A DNA stretch of 64,000 nt, from positions 124,001-188,000 of the forward strand of contig NZ_JAHZPZ010000002.1 of NCBI RefSeq assembly GCF_019929665.1, read 5' to 3'. The translations under genes were made by a program, and so were the position numbers. The notes beneath the pieces are model-generated. The model did no database searches. It saw only the letters and a program-made list of their open reading frames with translations, and was not told where the DNA came from. The DNA is from Streptococcus infantis (lineage in GTDB: Bacteria > Bacillota > Bacilli > Lactobacillales > Streptococcaceae). Positions 1 to 10,474 of the stretch are shown in pieces (within the stretch, counting starts at the first letter, position 1; each line of letters begins with the position of its first letter).

Positions 1-571
1 TCTGAACCGTCCCTGTAACTTCAATATGTTTCATTGTAGCTAGAGGACTTAGTAGATAAATAGACAAGAATAAGATTATAAAACTAGGGACGAGGATTGT
101 AACTGCTCGCCAGATATGTATAGAAGGAATGGCCGGTTTTGGAGGTTTACTCTTGGTTTTTACTTTTTTCTGTTTCTTAACCTTTTCGTCAGCTTTTTCT
201 TTCTCTACTTGATCCTGACTCTTAGAGTCTTCTTGAGGAGTTTCCTCCGAATCTTTCTCTTCATTTGAAGTCTCATCGCTAGTATCCGAATCCTTCTCTT
301 CAGATTTTTCGGATTCTTCGTCCACTTCTTCAGAACTCTTAGATTGTTCTTCCGTTCTTTTGCTCAAATACTCGTGGTGTTGTTTTTGCCATTCTGACAC
401 TTCTTGAGCGCTTTCAGAAGACTCTGATACTTGTTCTTCTTTTTCACGAGCTTCTTCTTCGGCACGTTTCGCCTCTTCTTCAGCTTTTTTTTGAAGATAT
501 TCTTGATTTCGTTTTTGCCACTCTGACAATTCCTTGACTTGAGTGTGCTGATTCTTTTTATCCTTTGACAT
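1..571 (-). CDS. divIB: Cell division protein DivIB/FtsQ, N-terminal part (runs off window)
   Basis: Single-pass membrane protein of the divisome, partner of FtsL and DivIC at the septum. The first 190 residues are visible. A long highly charged cytoplasmic tail (about 1-150, rich in E, K, S) is followed by one membrane segment at about 155-176 and the beginning of the extracellular POTRA region. The tail contains two copies of a motif of about 15 residues centred on SEWQK (W18 and W61). The start at 571 is chosen because an AAGGA ribosome site lies just before it and overlaps the murG stop codon (9 nt between genes). The 3' end lies outside the window. Cotranscribed with murD and murG, the usual streptococcal arrangement. 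Identification is from gene order, topology and the acidic tail. Confidence 0.9.
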   Translation of the reverse strand, partial: MSKDKKNQHTQVKELSEWQKRNQEYLQKKAEEEAKRAEEEAREKEEQVSESSESAQEVSEWQKQHHEYLSKRTEEQSKSSEEVDEESEKSEEKDSDTSDETSNEEKDSEETPQEDSKSQDQVEKEKADEKVKKQKKVKTKSKPPKPAIPSIHIWRAVTILVPSFIILFLSIYLLSPLATMKHIEVTGTVQ

Positions 572-580
572 CAATTTTCC

Positions 581-1639
581 TTATGATAAATCTTTTTTGA
601 GTAGCTCATAAAAATCTGCCACAGATTTTAATTCCTGAGAATTCTTCATCTTGTTTTGGTAAATCTCTTTGTTTGTCAAGAGTTGATTTACTTTTTCTTC
701 TAAAGTTGACAAAGTCAAATCGCTCTCTTGCAACTCCTCAGCATAGCCTTTCTTCACAAAATAGGCTGCATTTTCAATCTGGTCTCCACGACTAGCTTCA
801 CGACCCAGTGGCACAATGACGTGCAATTTAGCCATAGCAAGGAGTTCAAAAATCGTATTGGCACCACCACGAGTGATGACCACATCAGCCAGATTCATGA
901 GTGGTTGATAGAGTTCTGTCGCATAGTCAACACGGTAGAGGTTCGAACTTAGTTCATTTAAACTAGCATCACCTGTCAGGTTAATGATATTATAGCGACT
1001 AGTCAACTCTTCCTTGTGGTCTGTTACTAGTTGGTTAAAGACACGCGCCCCAGCAGAACCTCCAACAAAGAGAAGAGTTGGTAACTTGTCATTGAAAGAA
1101 GTTCGGATATCCACCATTTCTTCAGGTTCTTCCATAACTGGACCAGAAACCTTGGTCACAGCTCCTACATGTTCTACCTTAGTGAGACTAGACGCTTGCT
1201 CGAAAGTAGAGTACATCTTAGTCGCAAACTTATAGGCAATTTTATTGGCCAATCCCATAGAGAGATCAGACTCGTGGATGAAGACTGGTACTCTGCATAC
1301 CCGCGCTGCGATAACAGGCGGAACAGATACAAATCCACCCTTAGAAAAGAGGGCTTGTGGACGAACTCGAAGCATGATAAAGAGCGATTGAAGAATTCCA
1401 AAAGCAACCTTAAAGACGTCAACCATATTTTGCCATGAGAAATAACGACGTAATTTCCCTGTTGCAATCGAATGGAAGGTAACATCTAAACCTGACTTGA
1501 GAATTTCATGATGCTCAATCCCATTTTTATCACCAATATAGTGGACTTCCCAGCCATCTTCGATGAACTTAGGCATTAACAAAAGGTTGAGGGTAACGTG
1601 TCCAACCGTTCCCCCACCAGTAAATACTATTTTTTTCAT
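581..1639 (-). CDS. murG: MurG, UDP-GlcNAc:lipid I N-acetylglucosaminyltransferase
   Basis: Transfers GlcNAc from UDP-GlcNAc to lipid I to make lipid II on the inner face of the membrane. It is 352 residues, the normal family length. The N-terminal loop GGGTVGH (8-14) corresponds to the GGTxGH motif of the acceptor domain. The second Rossmann domain carries FVGGSAGA and the sugar-nucleotide segment [14 protein letters not shown]. It follows murD after 1 nt and is followed by divIB after 9 nt, so the three are one transcriptional unit. Confidence 0.97.
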   Translation of the reverse strand: MKKIVFTGGGTVGHVTLNLLLMPKFIEDGWEVHYIGDKNGIEHHEILKSGLDVTFHSIATGKLRRYFSWQNMVDVFKVAFGILQSLFIMLRVRPQALFSKGGFVSVPPVIAARVCRVPVFIHESDLSMGLANKIAYKFATKMYSTFEQASSLTKVEHVGAVTKVSGPVMEEPEEMVDIRTSFNDKLPTLLFVGGSAGARVFNQLVTDHKEELTSRYNIINLTGDASLNELSSNLYRVDYATELYQPLMNLADVVITRGGANTIFELLAMAKLHVIVPLGREASRGDQIENAAYFVKKGYAEELQESDLTLSTLEEKVNQLLTNKEIYQNKMKNSQELKSVADFYELLKKDLS

Positions 1640-1640
1640 A

Positions 1641-2993
1641 TTATCCCTTTAACTCCGCTACAGTGTCGATGAAAAGATCTCCACGTACTTCAAAGTTAGC
1701 ATACATATCCCAGCTCGCATTGGCAGGACTGAGGAGAACAACATCTCCTTCTTCAGCAAGTTCAGAAGCCTTACGAGTCGCATCTGCAATATCAGTCGCG
1801 TTGACATAAGCCACACCAGCTTTATCCGCTGCACGTTTGACACGTTCTGCAGATTGACCGAGGATGACCATTTTCTTAAGTCCAGTAATATCAGGAACTA
1901 ATTCGTCAAACTCATTGCCACGGTCCAACCCACCAGCAATCAAGATAACCTTGCTATTATCAAATCCTGACAAGGCTTTTTGAGTTGCTAAGATATTGGT
2001 TGACTTACTATCGTTATAAAATTTAACGCCATTGATTTGGTCTACAAACTGGAGACGGTGTTTAACTCCACCAAAGGCCGACAAGGTTTCCTTGATGGTT
2101 TCATTATCAACGCCACGCAGTTTAGCTACAGCAATGGTTGCAAGAGCATTTTCCACATTGTGGCTACCAGGAACACCGATTTCATCAGCTACCATGACTT
2201 TTTCACCACGGAAGTAGAGAAGACCATCTTCAAGATAAGCTCCATCAACCTTTTCAAGAGTTGAGAATGGTACTACAGTCGCTTTTGTCTTTGTCGCAAG
2301 CTCTTTAGCTAATTCCTGGTTGAAGTTCAATACTAGGTAATCAGCTGCTGTCATATTGCTTTGAATATTCCACTTAGCTTCGACATAGGCTTCAAAAGAA
2401 CCATGATAGTCAATATGCGTTGGCATCAGGTTGGTAATGACAGCAATTTCAGGATGGAATTCCTGGATTCCCATTAATTGGAAAGAAGAAAGTTCCATGA
2501 CAAGGGTGTCCTTATCTGTCGCAGTTTGAGCAACCTGACTAGCAGGATAACCGATGTTACCTGATAAGAGTCCATTTTGTACTGCAGCAGTCAGAACTTC
2601 ACCAATCATGGTTGTGGTCGTTGTCTTACCATTTGAACCAGTAATACCGACGATTGGTGCATCAGAAATCAAATAGGCCAACTCAACCTCAGTCAAAACT
2701 GGAATGCCTTTTTCTAGAGCTTTTTCAATCATAGGATTGCTATAAGGAATACCAGGGTTTTTCACCATGAGGGCAAAATCTTCATCCAACAATTCCAAGG
2801 GATGACCACCAGTTACAACCTTGATACCATCTTCCAAGAGACTTTGTGCTGCTGGATTTTCCTCAAAAGGCTTGCCATCATTAACCGTTACAATGGCACC
2901 CAACTTGTCCAAGAGACGAGCTGCAGACTCACCTGATTTGGCTAAACCTAGGACTAATACTTTCTTATTTTCAAATTGATCAATTCGTTTCAT
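1641..2993 (-). CDS. murD: MurD, UDP-N-acetylmuramoylalanine--D-glutamate ligase
   Basis: Cytoplasmic ATP-dependent ligase adding D-glutamate to UDP-MurNAc-L-Ala. 450 residues, full length. The Mur-ligase P-loop [11 protein letters not shown] lies at about residues 116-126, and the N-terminal Rossmann domain starts with VLGLAKSG. The C-terminal ligase domain contains the conserved NDSKSTN. First gene of the murD-murG-divIB unit, preceded by an extended -10 about 30 nt upstream. Nothing unusual was seen. Confidence 0.97.
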   Translation of the reverse strand: MKRIDQFENKKVLVLGLAKSGESAARLLDKLGAIVTVNDGKPFEENPAAQSLLEDGIKVVTGGHPLELLDEDFALMVKNPGIPYSNPMIEKALEKGIPVLTEVELAYLISDAPIVGITGSNGKTTTTTMIGEVLTAAVQNGLLSGNIGYPASQVAQTATDKDTLVMELSSFQLMGIQEFHPEIAVITNLMPTHIDYHGSFEAYVEAKWNIQSNMTAADYLVLNFNQELAKELATKTKATVVPFSTLEKVDGAYLEDGLLYFRGEKVMVADEIGVPGSHNVENALATIAVAKLRGVDNETIKETLSAFGGVKHRLQFVDQINGVKFYNDSKSTNILATQKALSGFDNSKVILIAGGLDRGNEFDELVPDITGLKKMVILGQSAERVKRAADKAGVAYVNATDIADATRKASELAEEGDVVLLSPANASWDMYANFEVRGDLFIDTVAELKG

Positions 2994-3020
2994 ATCTAGA
3001 ACTCCATTTCTACTCTTACT

Positions 3021-3028
3021 ATTTTACC
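3021..3028 (-). promoter_or_regulatory. Probable extended -10 promoter of murD-murG-divIB
   Basis: On the minus strand TGGTAAAAT (TGn plus TAAAAT) lies about 27 nt before the murD start. No good -35 was found at the correct distance, so the extended -10 would carry the promoter. It sits directly downstream of a terminator hairpin, which fits separate transcription from bgaA. Confidence 0.45.
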
Positions 3029-3037
3029 ATTTTTATG

Positions 3038-3063
3038 AAAATAAAAAAGCCACAAAGGGCTTT
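3038..3063 (-). terminator. Rho-independent terminator between bgaA and murD
   Basis: On the minus strand AAAGCC, a 6-nt loop, GGCTTT, then a T-rich tail. It is a second barrier behind the stronger hairpin at 3143-3199. Confidence 0.6.
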
Positions 3064-3142
3064 CTTATTTGTTTTTTGTTATTTGAAAACTCAATTATCA
3101 AGTTTAGCATCTTTGTTAAGGATTTTTTTCTACCAAGAAACA

Positions 3143-3199
3143 TAAAAAAGCGGACAAGATCTAGTTCTGTTTCTTGAAACTAGTTTGTCCACTTTTTAT
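3143..3199 (-). terminator. bgaA terminator
   Basis: Long imperfect hairpin just beyond the bgaA stop codon. On the minus strand GTGGACAAACTAGTT pairs with AACTAGATCTTGTCCGC (one bulged region) and is followed by a T tract. The A-rich opposite flank means it could also work on the plus strand. Confidence 0.75.
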
Positions 3200-3253
3200 A
3201 GTTTAGATTGTTTTCTTGTCCAATCTCTATAATCTAAATACTGTCAGATTATT

Positions 3254-6200
3254 TTATTCTTCGTCTTTCTTCTTTCCCATTGCAAAGAGTCCAAGAAGCG
3301 CTCCCACAACACCTGCTGTTGCAAGGGTTGCATTTTCCTTAGTACCTGTTTCAGGGAGAATATGTTGACGGCTTGCAGGTGCCTGATAAGTCTTGTCTTG
3401 TGACATAGCAAGGGCTACAATCGACTGCTCATCTTTGTACTCCGGTACTTCATTGACCGCTGCTTCGGCTGCGTTCACGCCACCAGTATATTCTGGTACT
3501 TCGTTCACCGCTGCAAAGACTGCATTGGCACCACCTTTGTACTCTGGCACATCGTTGACCGCTGCTTCGGCTGCGTTCACGCCACCAGTGTATTCTGGTA
3601 CTTCGTTCACCGCTGCAAAGACTGCATTGGCACCACCTTTGTATTCTGGCACATCGTTAACCGCTGCCTCGACTGCATTCACACCACCAGTGTATTCTGG
3701 TACTTCGTGAACTGCTGGTTCGACTACATTCGCTCCTAAAGTATGTTCTGGTACTTCGTGAACTGCTGCTTCAACTCCATTCACGCCACCTGTGAACTCT
3801 GGAACTTCATGTACTGCTGGTTCTTCTCCATTCACGCCTCCAGTGTATTCTGGAATTTCGTGAACTGCTGGTTCTTCTCCATTCACGCCGCCTGTGAACT
3901 CTGGAACTTCATGTATAGCCGGTTCTGTCTTAGCGCTTTCAGCATCTGCCTTAGTCAATTGAATGCGGTATTCCTTAATATGTTTACCACTTTCTGAAAC
4001 AAGATGAATCAAGACTGGAAGTTTATCATCACCACTATCAACAATAGTTGCTGCTACATTTTCGCCAGCTTCAACTGTTACTTGAGGACGATTTCCACTA
4101 TAGGTCACTTGGTAATCCACACGATCTTCAGAGAAGTCAGCAATCTCTTTACCATCCACAAGAAGTTTTGCAGCTGTACTATCCTTAGGTTCCTCACTTG
4201 GAGCAATGAAGGCCATTTCTGTAATAGCTACACCCTTGGTATCAGCTTTTCTATCCATGCGCCATCTCATAGCCTTAGCTTTAACTGGGGCAAAGGTTAC
4301 ATGGATATCAGTACCTGCTTGAATCTCTTGGTCCGCACGGTATTCAACTTTCTCCCAGTTAGAAGGAGTGTTAAATGGATGTTCTGGATCGTATGGTTGG
4401 TAGTTAGAGTAGTATTCTGGTGAGTCAAATTCTGGTCCCACATAGCGTTCTAAGACTAGTTTAGAAGGTGCATCTGTACCACCATCTGAGAAGAATCGAA
4501 TGCTTCCTTCAGCGACTGTACGTTCAACAATCTTGCCAGCTTCTCTAAAGATAACCCCTACTGAAACTTCTGGATTATCAGATGGAGTTGGAGACCAGTT
4601 GGTCCAACGACGGGTTTCATCATCAGAACCATCGTTAACATAGTCCACACGGTCATGAGAATTTGGATCAATATCATTGGTTGCAGAAGCAAATGAGCGG
4701 TTGCTATCATCATCAAAATCAGGGTTATCTGATAGGTTTTCACCGAGTTTATCAGTCACACGTACTGCTACTTCAGCAGTTAAATCAGTACCTAAAACGC
4801 GACCACGAACTGTAAATTCACCTGCATTCGCTAGATTTTCAGCTGGAACTTCATCCCATTCAACTGCCAAGTCTTTGACTTCATAGCCATCTTTACCTGT
4901 GAAGTAAACAGCGACTTTCGCAGGTAACTCAAGAGTATGCCCCTTAGCAACCAAGCGTGATGATTTCACAGCAACAACAGGTTTACTTGCTAGCAAGTCT
5001 TTATCATTTGTAAAGTGGAGACGATATTCACCTAGAATATCTCCGTTTTCAGCCTTAACGACAACACGAACTGGATCACCTTCACGAACGCTTGGAATCA
5101 CTGTAGCAATACCATTATCTGATACACTTGCTGTTACAGTTGGTGCTTGGTCTTCTTTAGCTTCTAAATAATAGTCAGTCAAGCCAGGGTTAAAGTTTGG
5201 CAAATCTTTTCCATCTACTTGGATTTGAGCTTGAGCTTTCTTAGCTGGAGCTACTTGTTTAGAGAAGATTTGAATTTCTGTAATGGAAGTACCCCATTTA
5301 CCATCTGGTCTAACCATACGGATACGAACCGCATAGGTATTGACTTTATCAAAGCTAAAGTGAGTCATTTCTCCAGCTCTCACTTGGTCTGGAGCTTTAA
5401 GATTTGTCACTTGTTTCCAGTTATTGTCATCGTTAAAGACGTGGTCTTCACTAGCTACAAAGCTTGGGTTCTTAGGAACTGTTGGAACATCTTTTCCTAC
5501 ATAGTATTCGATGACATAAGACTTAGGTGCACCAACACCGTGGTCTTCGTGGAAGGCAACATTGAGGTTGTCAACCGAACGTTTAGATAGGATACCAGAA
5601 TCACCAAAGAGGATTCCCACTGATGCTTCACTTGTACGGTTCCAGTTTGTCCAACGGTTAGCTGGTTGGTCGTTGTATGAGATTAGTTTATCATTAACAT
5701 TTGCTACCGAGTCACTTGGATTTGAGTCTGATGCAAAGGCAAGTGGCAACTCAGAACCTGTCCACTGGTCAGAAATGTTTGCACCAGTTTCTGTCTGAGC
5801 AGATACACGAACATGAAGTTTAGTTGGTAACTGAGTCCCTTCCACATGCCCTGTCACTGTAAAGCTACCTTCAGTTGCATATTGGCTTGGGTCAATAGCA
5901 TCCCAAGTCACTTTAGCTGAAGATACTTGGCCGTTTGAGTGGTAAGTACGGACACTTTCTGGTAATTGAGGAGCTTCTGAAACTGGAGTTGTTGTAGTCA
6001 CTTCTTCGACTGCAATGATACCTTCTACAGAAACTTTAGCATGAGCTTCGTTTTCAATTCCTTCTACTTTACCTAGAACATCAAAGCTATGGTATTTAGC
6101 AAGGTCTTCCTTAGCAACTGCTTGCCAAGTTACCTTGTGAACTTTTGGAAATCCTTTATCGTACTCTACCGTTACTGTATCAGGTAGACTTGGTTCTTGG

Positions 6201-9200
6201 TTCAAACCTGTCACAACACTTACTGGACGAATTGCCTGGACAACTTTATTTTCAGTATTTGCCTGAATGTTCAAGTCAATCTGACCCTCTGCTCCTTCAA
6301 ATTGAGCTTTCAAAGTTACTTGACCAGGTTTATGCAATTCAAGCATACCTTTACGAACAGCTACGTCTCCTTCACCTGAAGTTGAGAAGGTAACCTTGTC
6401 AGCCTTCAAGACTGCCTGAGTACCATCTTGGTAGTGAGCCAAGACCTTGATACCGACCGTTTGGTCTTCTTTCAGTGCGTCTGCATTTTCAACTTCTAGA
6501 CTTAAACGTTCAATCTGAGGAGCTTCTTGTAAGAATTGGATAGCATAAGTCTGAAGTGCTCCACCATCATTTGGTTGAACATAAATACTAGCACGCATAC
6601 CATTTGCTTCGTTAGCTTGAATAACAGTAACTTGCGCATTTTCAGCTAAAGCTTTGACTTCAGGCAAAGCAGCTCCATAAGCAAGTTTATGGTATAGAAC
6701 CGGTTGGTCAGTTGAGAGCCCTTCTACAGGCTGGTCTGCAACAGTTACAGTCGGTACTACTGGTGAGGCCGCTTGACCTTCTGCGACTACAAAGGTTGCA
6801 GCGATTTCATCATCACCTGAAATTCCTTTAGCTTGGATACGAGAGCCTGGGATAGTTAATTTAGCTTGATCTTCAGCTGCAACTTCCCACCTATCAACGT
6901 CATAGCTTCCTAGAGTACCATCTGACAATACATAGCTAACAGATGGGTCAACCGTACTCAAATCTGTAGTTGGTGCAATTCTCTTAACTACCGGTAATTC
7001 TGTTTCGAGAGCCAAGACTTCAACACGCGCTTCTACATCTCTTCCTTCTGCCACACCTTTAACAGTAAAAATACCAGGTTGGTTGACATCAACTGCGGAC
7101 CATTCTACTGGAAGTTTTGCACGACTGCCATCACTGTAGATAAATCCTACTTTTGAAGGCATTTTCGCTGCTTGACCGATTACTGTACGAACTTTAGGAA
7201 CCTCTGCACCTAAAACAGTTTTTTCCTCTTGGTCTTTCTTACCTGTGAAGATAGTTGTTTGACCAGATTTCAAGAAATCAGAGTGAGCAGTCAAGGTGAA
7301 TTTACCTGCTTGCTCAGTTGATTTGACAATCACAACACCCTTACCATTAAAGGCTTTGCGAATCCATGAACCATCTGCTTGTTCTTTGTAACGTTCACGG
7401 CTGGCTTGTTCCCCGTTATCCACACCGACAATCTGACCTTGTCCATGCAACTGGAAGCGAACAAGATTATTGGCTGTAGGAACTACGTTACCTTTACTGT
7501 CAACAATTTCGTAATAGATATAAGTGAGGTCTTTTCCGTCAGCTGCGATAGCATTTTCTTCTTTGACCAAACGAACCCCTGCAGGTTCTCCAGCGGTCAC
7601 AATCTTATCACGAGCAATGATATTACCTGCTTCGTCACGAGCTACTGCTTCTAAAGTACCTGGTTCAAAAGCAACCTTCCATTCAAGGTAAAGTTCATTA
7701 GCGTTGGCACCTTCTTGGTAAGTACGTCCATCACTTGTTTGTTTTTTAGTAAATGTCTTCTTGCCTAGAGTATTACCATTCAAGAATAGTTCTACACTTG
7801 CAGCGTTAGAATAGGCACGGACTGGAATATTACCATCTGCATCCGCTACATTCTCTTTTAGGGTAGGATTTTCCCAGTTCCAGTGAGGAAGCAAGTGAAC
7901 CATTGGTTTCTTCTCAGCAGAAACCCATTGGCTTTGATACAAGAAGTAGTCATGTTTTGGAATACCAGCTGTATCTACGATACCAAAGTACGAGCTTTTA
8001 ACCGGTGTGTGGTTTTGGTTGTGCCATGGAGTAGGTTCACCGATATAGTCCGTACCTGTCCAGATGAACTGACCCGCGTAACCTGCATTGTCACGGTCAA
8101 AAGTCCAAGATGCAGTAGCTGTTTTACCCCAACCAACACGGTCATTACCGTAGTCTGATTGCTCGTAATTACGGTAAGCCTGATTGCTGTGGACCAATTC
8201 ACGTTCTGGACGGAAATAACTTCCACGTGTACGAGTAGCTGAGGAAGTTTCAGAACCGTAAATCAACCAATTTGGATGTTTTGCACGAAGTTTCTTGTAG
8301 TTGTCTTCTGAATAGTTAAATCCAACGGCATCAAGTTCATTGGCAATCTTTTCATGGTCACCACTACCATCACCAAAACGGAACTTATCTGCTCCCATAG
8401 TGACATAGCGTGTCTTATCAACAGCCTTGATAACTTGAACCAAGCGTTTAACTGTTGCTAGAGAACGAGGTTTCCCGTCTGCTTCACCGATTTCATTACC
8501 GATAGACCACATAACGATAGCAGGGTTGTTCTTTCCTCGTTCAACCATGGTACGAAGGTCAAAATCAGACCATTTTTCACCTTTTTTAGCGTCTGGGTGA
8601 GTAGCATCTTTATCAAAGAAGCGACCGTAGTCATACTGTTTCTTACCACCATACCAAGTATCGAAGGCTTCTTCTTGGACCAACAAACCAAGCTCAGCAG
8701 CAATCTGCAAAGTCTGCTCACTAGCTGGGTTGTGGGTTGTACGGATAGAGTTTACACCCATATCCTTCATTTGTTTCAGACGACGGTATTCTGCCTTATA
8801 GTTTTCTTCAGCTCCAAGAGCACCATGGTCATGGTGAAGAGAAACCCCATGGAATTTAATACGTTCACCATTCAAAGAGAAGCCTTCATTTGGTGTCCAA
8901 TTGTAGTAACGGTAACCAAACAAGTCCTTCTTAGCATCGACCAATTGACCATCACGATAGACACGTGTCACCAATTCGTAAAGGGCAGGCTTGTCGCTAT
9001 GAACTGTCCAAAGTTTTGGTTTATTAACTTGTAAAATAGCATTTAAGCTAGCTGATTGATGAGCTTTCAAGACTTGACTAGCTGTACGAACTAGATCCGT
9101 TACAGCTTGACCATTACGTTCAATGATTTGATACTCAGCAAGAATTTCATGATCTTTATCATCAGTATTGACAATCTTACTGGTTACATGAGTATCAACC

Positions 9201-10177
9201 TTGCCATTCTGTTGTTTTTCAAGATCTGGTGTTAAGATAGTTGTTCCATTTTTCTCAGTATGGACCTTATCTGTGACTTGAAGGGTAACATCACGGTAAA
9301 TCCCGCTTCCTGAGTACCAACGGCTACTTGGTTGTTTGTTGATGGCATGCACTGCTACGACATTCTCGCGACCGTCTTTATGGAGATAGTCAGTGATGTC
9401 ATAAGAGAATTGGTTGTAACCATTTGGATAGTGACCAACTAGCTGTCCATTTACATAAACCTGAGAATCCATGTAAACCCCATCAAATGTGATGCGTACA
9501 TTCTTATTGAGGTCTTCTTCATCGAGTTTAAAGGTCTTACGATACCAAGCATCACCACCATTGAGTTGCCCACCTTCGTTTTGGGCAGGTGAGTCATGGT
9601 CAAAGTCATTGTAGATACTCCAGTCATGAGGAAGGTCTAATTTCTTCCAACTAGAAACATCGGCATCTGGCTTGACCGCATCTTTAGCATTGGCATTGAG
9701 CTTGAAATGCCAGTTTTGGTTGAATTCTACTTTTCTATCCTCAATCAACTGTTTTACCTCATCATTAGTTGCAGGTTTGAGCTCTGGTTTTTCTGTTTGA
9801 GCAGATTGATCCTGAGTCACAGCTGGAGCTTGCTTTTCAACATCAGAGGTTTCTTTTTTCTCAGGAGTAGTCTCAGTAGTTGGGGCTTCCACTTTTTTCT
9901 CTACTTCATACTTAGTTTCTACTGCTTCACTTTTAACAGTTTCTGTTGTTACAGGTTGTTCAGAAGCTTTTGAATCTACAGCTTCCTCTTTAGGAGTTTC
10001 TTTCTCCACTTTTTCTGTAGCAACAGCGACTGGTGTCTCATCCGCAGATACAGAATTTACACCTGCTAGATTTGCTCCAAATAAAACAGAGCATGTCCCG
10101 ATAAGCACTGAGCATGTTCCTACCGTAAATTTACGGATGCTATAGATACTTTTGCGATTCCAATAATCTTTTCCCAT
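3254..10177 (-). CDS. bgaA: BgaA-type LPXTG-anchored surface beta-galactosidase (GH2)
   Basis: Very large (2307 residues) surface exo-beta-galactosidase predicted to remove terminal galactose from host glycans and to act as an adhesin. Visible in order: YSIRK-type signal peptide (about 1-45); acidic spacer; GH2 sugar-binding, Ig-like and TIM-barrel domains (about 135-900) with acid/base E562 in the GNE motif and nucleophile E643 in YGSET; Ig-like and Big-type domains; two related CBM71-like modules near 1464-1640 and 1811-1990; ten 17-residue repeats (2085-2254); LPETG at 2274-2278, a hydrophobic helix and a KKK tail for sortase. From memory pneumococcal BgaA is about 2230 residues with catalytic glutamates near 564 and 645, so the extra length lies mainly in the C-terminal repeats. 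Monocistronic, with its own promoter, cre-like site and terminator. Confidence 0.95.
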   Translation of the reverse strand: MGKDYWNRKSIYSIRKFTVGTCSVLIGTCSVLFGANLAGVNSVSADETPVAVATEKVEKETPKEEAVDSKASEQPVTTETVKSEAVETKYEVEKKVEAPTTETTPEKKETSDVEKQAPAVTQDQSAQTEKPELKPATNDEVKQLIEDRKVEFNQNWHFKLNANAKDAVKPDADVSSWKKLDLPHDWSIYNDFDHDSPAQNEGGQLNGGDAWYRKTFKLDEEDLNKNVRITFDGVYMDSQVYVNGQLVGHYPNGYNQFSYDITDYLHKDGRENVVAVHAINKQPSSRWYSGSGIYRDVTLQVTDKVHTEKNGTTILTPDLEKQQNGKVDTHVTSKIVNTDDKDHEILAEYQIIERNGQAVTDLVRTASQVLKAHQSASLNAILQVNKPKLWTVHSDKPALYELVTRVYRDGQLVDAKKDLFGYRYYNWTPNEGFSLNGERIKFHGVSLHHDHGALGAEENYKAEYRRLKQMKDMGVNSIRTTHNPASEQTLQIAAELGLLVQEEAFDTWYGGKKQYDYGRFFDKDATHPDAKKGEKWSDFDLRTMVERGKNNPAIVMWSIGNEIGEADGKPRSLATVKRLVQVIKAVDKTRYVTMGADKFRFGDGSGDHEKIANELDAVGFNYSEDNYKKLRAKHPNWLIYGSETSSATRTRGSYFRPERELVHSNQAYRNYEQSDYGNDRVGWGKTATASWTFDRDNAGYAGQFIWTGTDYIGEPTPWHNQNHTPVKSSYFGIVDTAGIPKHDYFLYQSQWVSAEKKPMVHLLPHWNWENPTLKENVADADGNIPVRAYSNAASVELFLNGNTLGKKTFTKKQTSDGRTYQEGANANELYLEWKVAFEPGTLEAVARDEAGNIIARDKIVTAGEPAGVRLVKEENAIAADGKDLTYIYYEIVDSKGNVVPTANNLVRFQLHGQGQIVGVDNGEQASRERYKEQADGSWIRKAFNGKGVVIVKSTEQAGKFTLTAHSDFLKSGQTTIFTGKKDQEEKTVLGAEVPKVRTVIGQAAKMPSKVGFIYSDGSRAKLPVEWSAVDVNQPGIFTVKGVAEGRDVEARVEVLALETELPVVKRIAPTTDLSTVDPSVSYVLSDGTLGSYDVDRWEVAAEDQAKLTIPGSRIQAKGISGDDEIAATFVVAEGQAASPVVPTVTVADQPVEGLSTDQPVLYHKLAYGAALPEVKALAENAQVTVIQANEANGMRASIYVQPNDGGALQTYAIQFLQEAPQIERLSLEVENADALKEDQTVGIKVLAHYQDGTQAVLKADKVTFSTSGEGDVAVRKGMLELHKPGQVTLKAQFEGAEGQIDLNIQANTENKVVQAIRPVSVVTGLNQEPSLPDTVTVEYDKGFPKVHKVTWQAVAKEDLAKYHSFDVLGKVEGIENEAHAKVSVEGIIAVEEVTTTTPVSEAPQLPESVRTYHSNGQVSSAKVTWDAIDPSQYATEGSFTVTGHVEGTQLPTKLHVRVSAQTETGANISDQWTGSELPLAFASDSNPSDSVANVNDKLISYNDQPANRWTNWNRTSEASVGILFGDSGILSKRSVDNLNVAFHEDHGVGAPKSYVIEYYVGKDVPTVPKNPSFVASEDHVFNDDNNWKQVTNLKAPDQVRAGEMTHFSFDKVNTYAVRIRMVRPDGKWGTSITEIQIFSKQVAPAKKAQAQIQVDGKDLPNFNPGLTDYYLEAKEDQAPTVTASVSDNGIATVIPSVREGDPVRVVVKAENGDILGEYRLHFTNDKDLLASKPVVAVKSSRLVAKGHTLELPAKVAVYFTGKDGYEVKDLAVEWDEVPAENLANAGEFTVRGRVLGTDLTAEVAVRVTDKLGENLSDNPDFDDDSNRSFASATNDIDPNSHDRVDYVNDGSDDETRRWTNWSPTPSDNPEVSVGVIFREAGKIVERTVAEGSIRFFSDGGTDAPSKLVLERYVGPEFDSPEYYSNYQPYDPEHPFNTPSNWEKVEYRADQEIQAGTDIHVTFAPVKAKAMRWRMDRKADTKGVAITEMAFIAPSEEPKDSTAAKLLVDGKEIADFSEDRVDYQVTYSGNRPQVTVEAGENVAATIVDSGDDKLPVLIHLVSESGKHIKEYRIQLTKADAESAKTEPAIHEVPEFTGGVNGEEPAVHEIPEYTGGVNGEEPAVHEVPEFTGGVNGVEAAVHEVPEHTLGANVVEPAVHEVPEYTGGVNAVEAAVNDVPEYKGGANAVFAAVNEVPEYTGGVNAAEAAVNDVPEYKGGANAVFAAVNEVPEYTGGVNAAEAAVNEVPEYKDEQSIVALAMSQDKTYQAPASRQHILPETGTKENATLATAGVVGALLGLFAMGKKKDEE
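3416..3925 (-). repeat. Ten tandem 51-bp (17-residue) repeats in bgaA
   Basis: The consensus residue unit is roughly EPAVHEVPEYTGGVNGV. Ten units cover residues 2085-2254, just before the LPETG anchor. The distal units form a higher-order 102-bp period: the pair EAAVNDVPEYKGGANAV plus FAAVNEVPEYTGGVNAA occurs twice in near-identical DNA (about 3456-3660), suggesting a recent duplication. The repeats probably act as a wall-spanning stalk. Confidence 0.9.
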
Positions 10178-10214
10178 AGGGTTCTCCTTGTTAAGTAACC
10201 GCTTCCATTTTTAT

Positions 10215-10228
10215 TGAAAGCGCTATAC
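10215..10228. promoter_or_regulatory. cre-like site in the bgaA 5' leader
   Basis: TGAAAGCGCTATAC matches the CcpA consensus TGWAANCGNTNWCA at 12 of 14 positions. It lies downstream of the bgaA -10, between the transcription start and the ribosome site, where CcpA would act as a roadblock. Glucose repression of bgaA is an inference. Confidence 0.6.
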
Positions 10229-10250
10229 TTTTTTTGTAATTATTACTTCT

Positions 10251-10279
10251 ATTTTATAAAATAATATAGGAAACTTCAA
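10251..10279 (-). promoter_or_regulatory. bgaA promoter
   Basis: Minus-strand -35 TTGAAG (10274-10279), 17-nt spacer, -10 TAAAAT (10251-10256). It leaves a leader of about 65 nt that ends in an AAGGAG ribosome site. Confidence 0.75.
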
Positions 10280-10372
10280 TACTATGACTGTAAAAATCAT
10301 ACTTTTGATTGTTTTTTCTATATTTTGTAGAAAACTATAAAAAATCTGAATGTACATTTAGTGAAATTTACC

Positions 10373-10405
10373 AAAAAACTGTCCTACTAGAGGACAGCTT
10401 CTTGT
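10373..10405 (-). terminator. Terminator of the neopullulanase gene
   Basis: Minus strand CTGTCC, short loop, GGACAG, then six T. Located about 75 nt past the stop codon of the GH13 gene. Confidence 0.75.
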
Positions 10406-10474
10406 TTTTATGCATCTAAAGTTACGTAATCCCTTCATTTTTTTGTAACTAGATACTTGTTGCAGTTGATTGCT

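Noticed and set aside
3393-3710. Plus-strand frame of about 105 codons opposite the BgaA repeats
   Set aside because: A shadow of the 51-bp repeats; periodic sequence without start signals.
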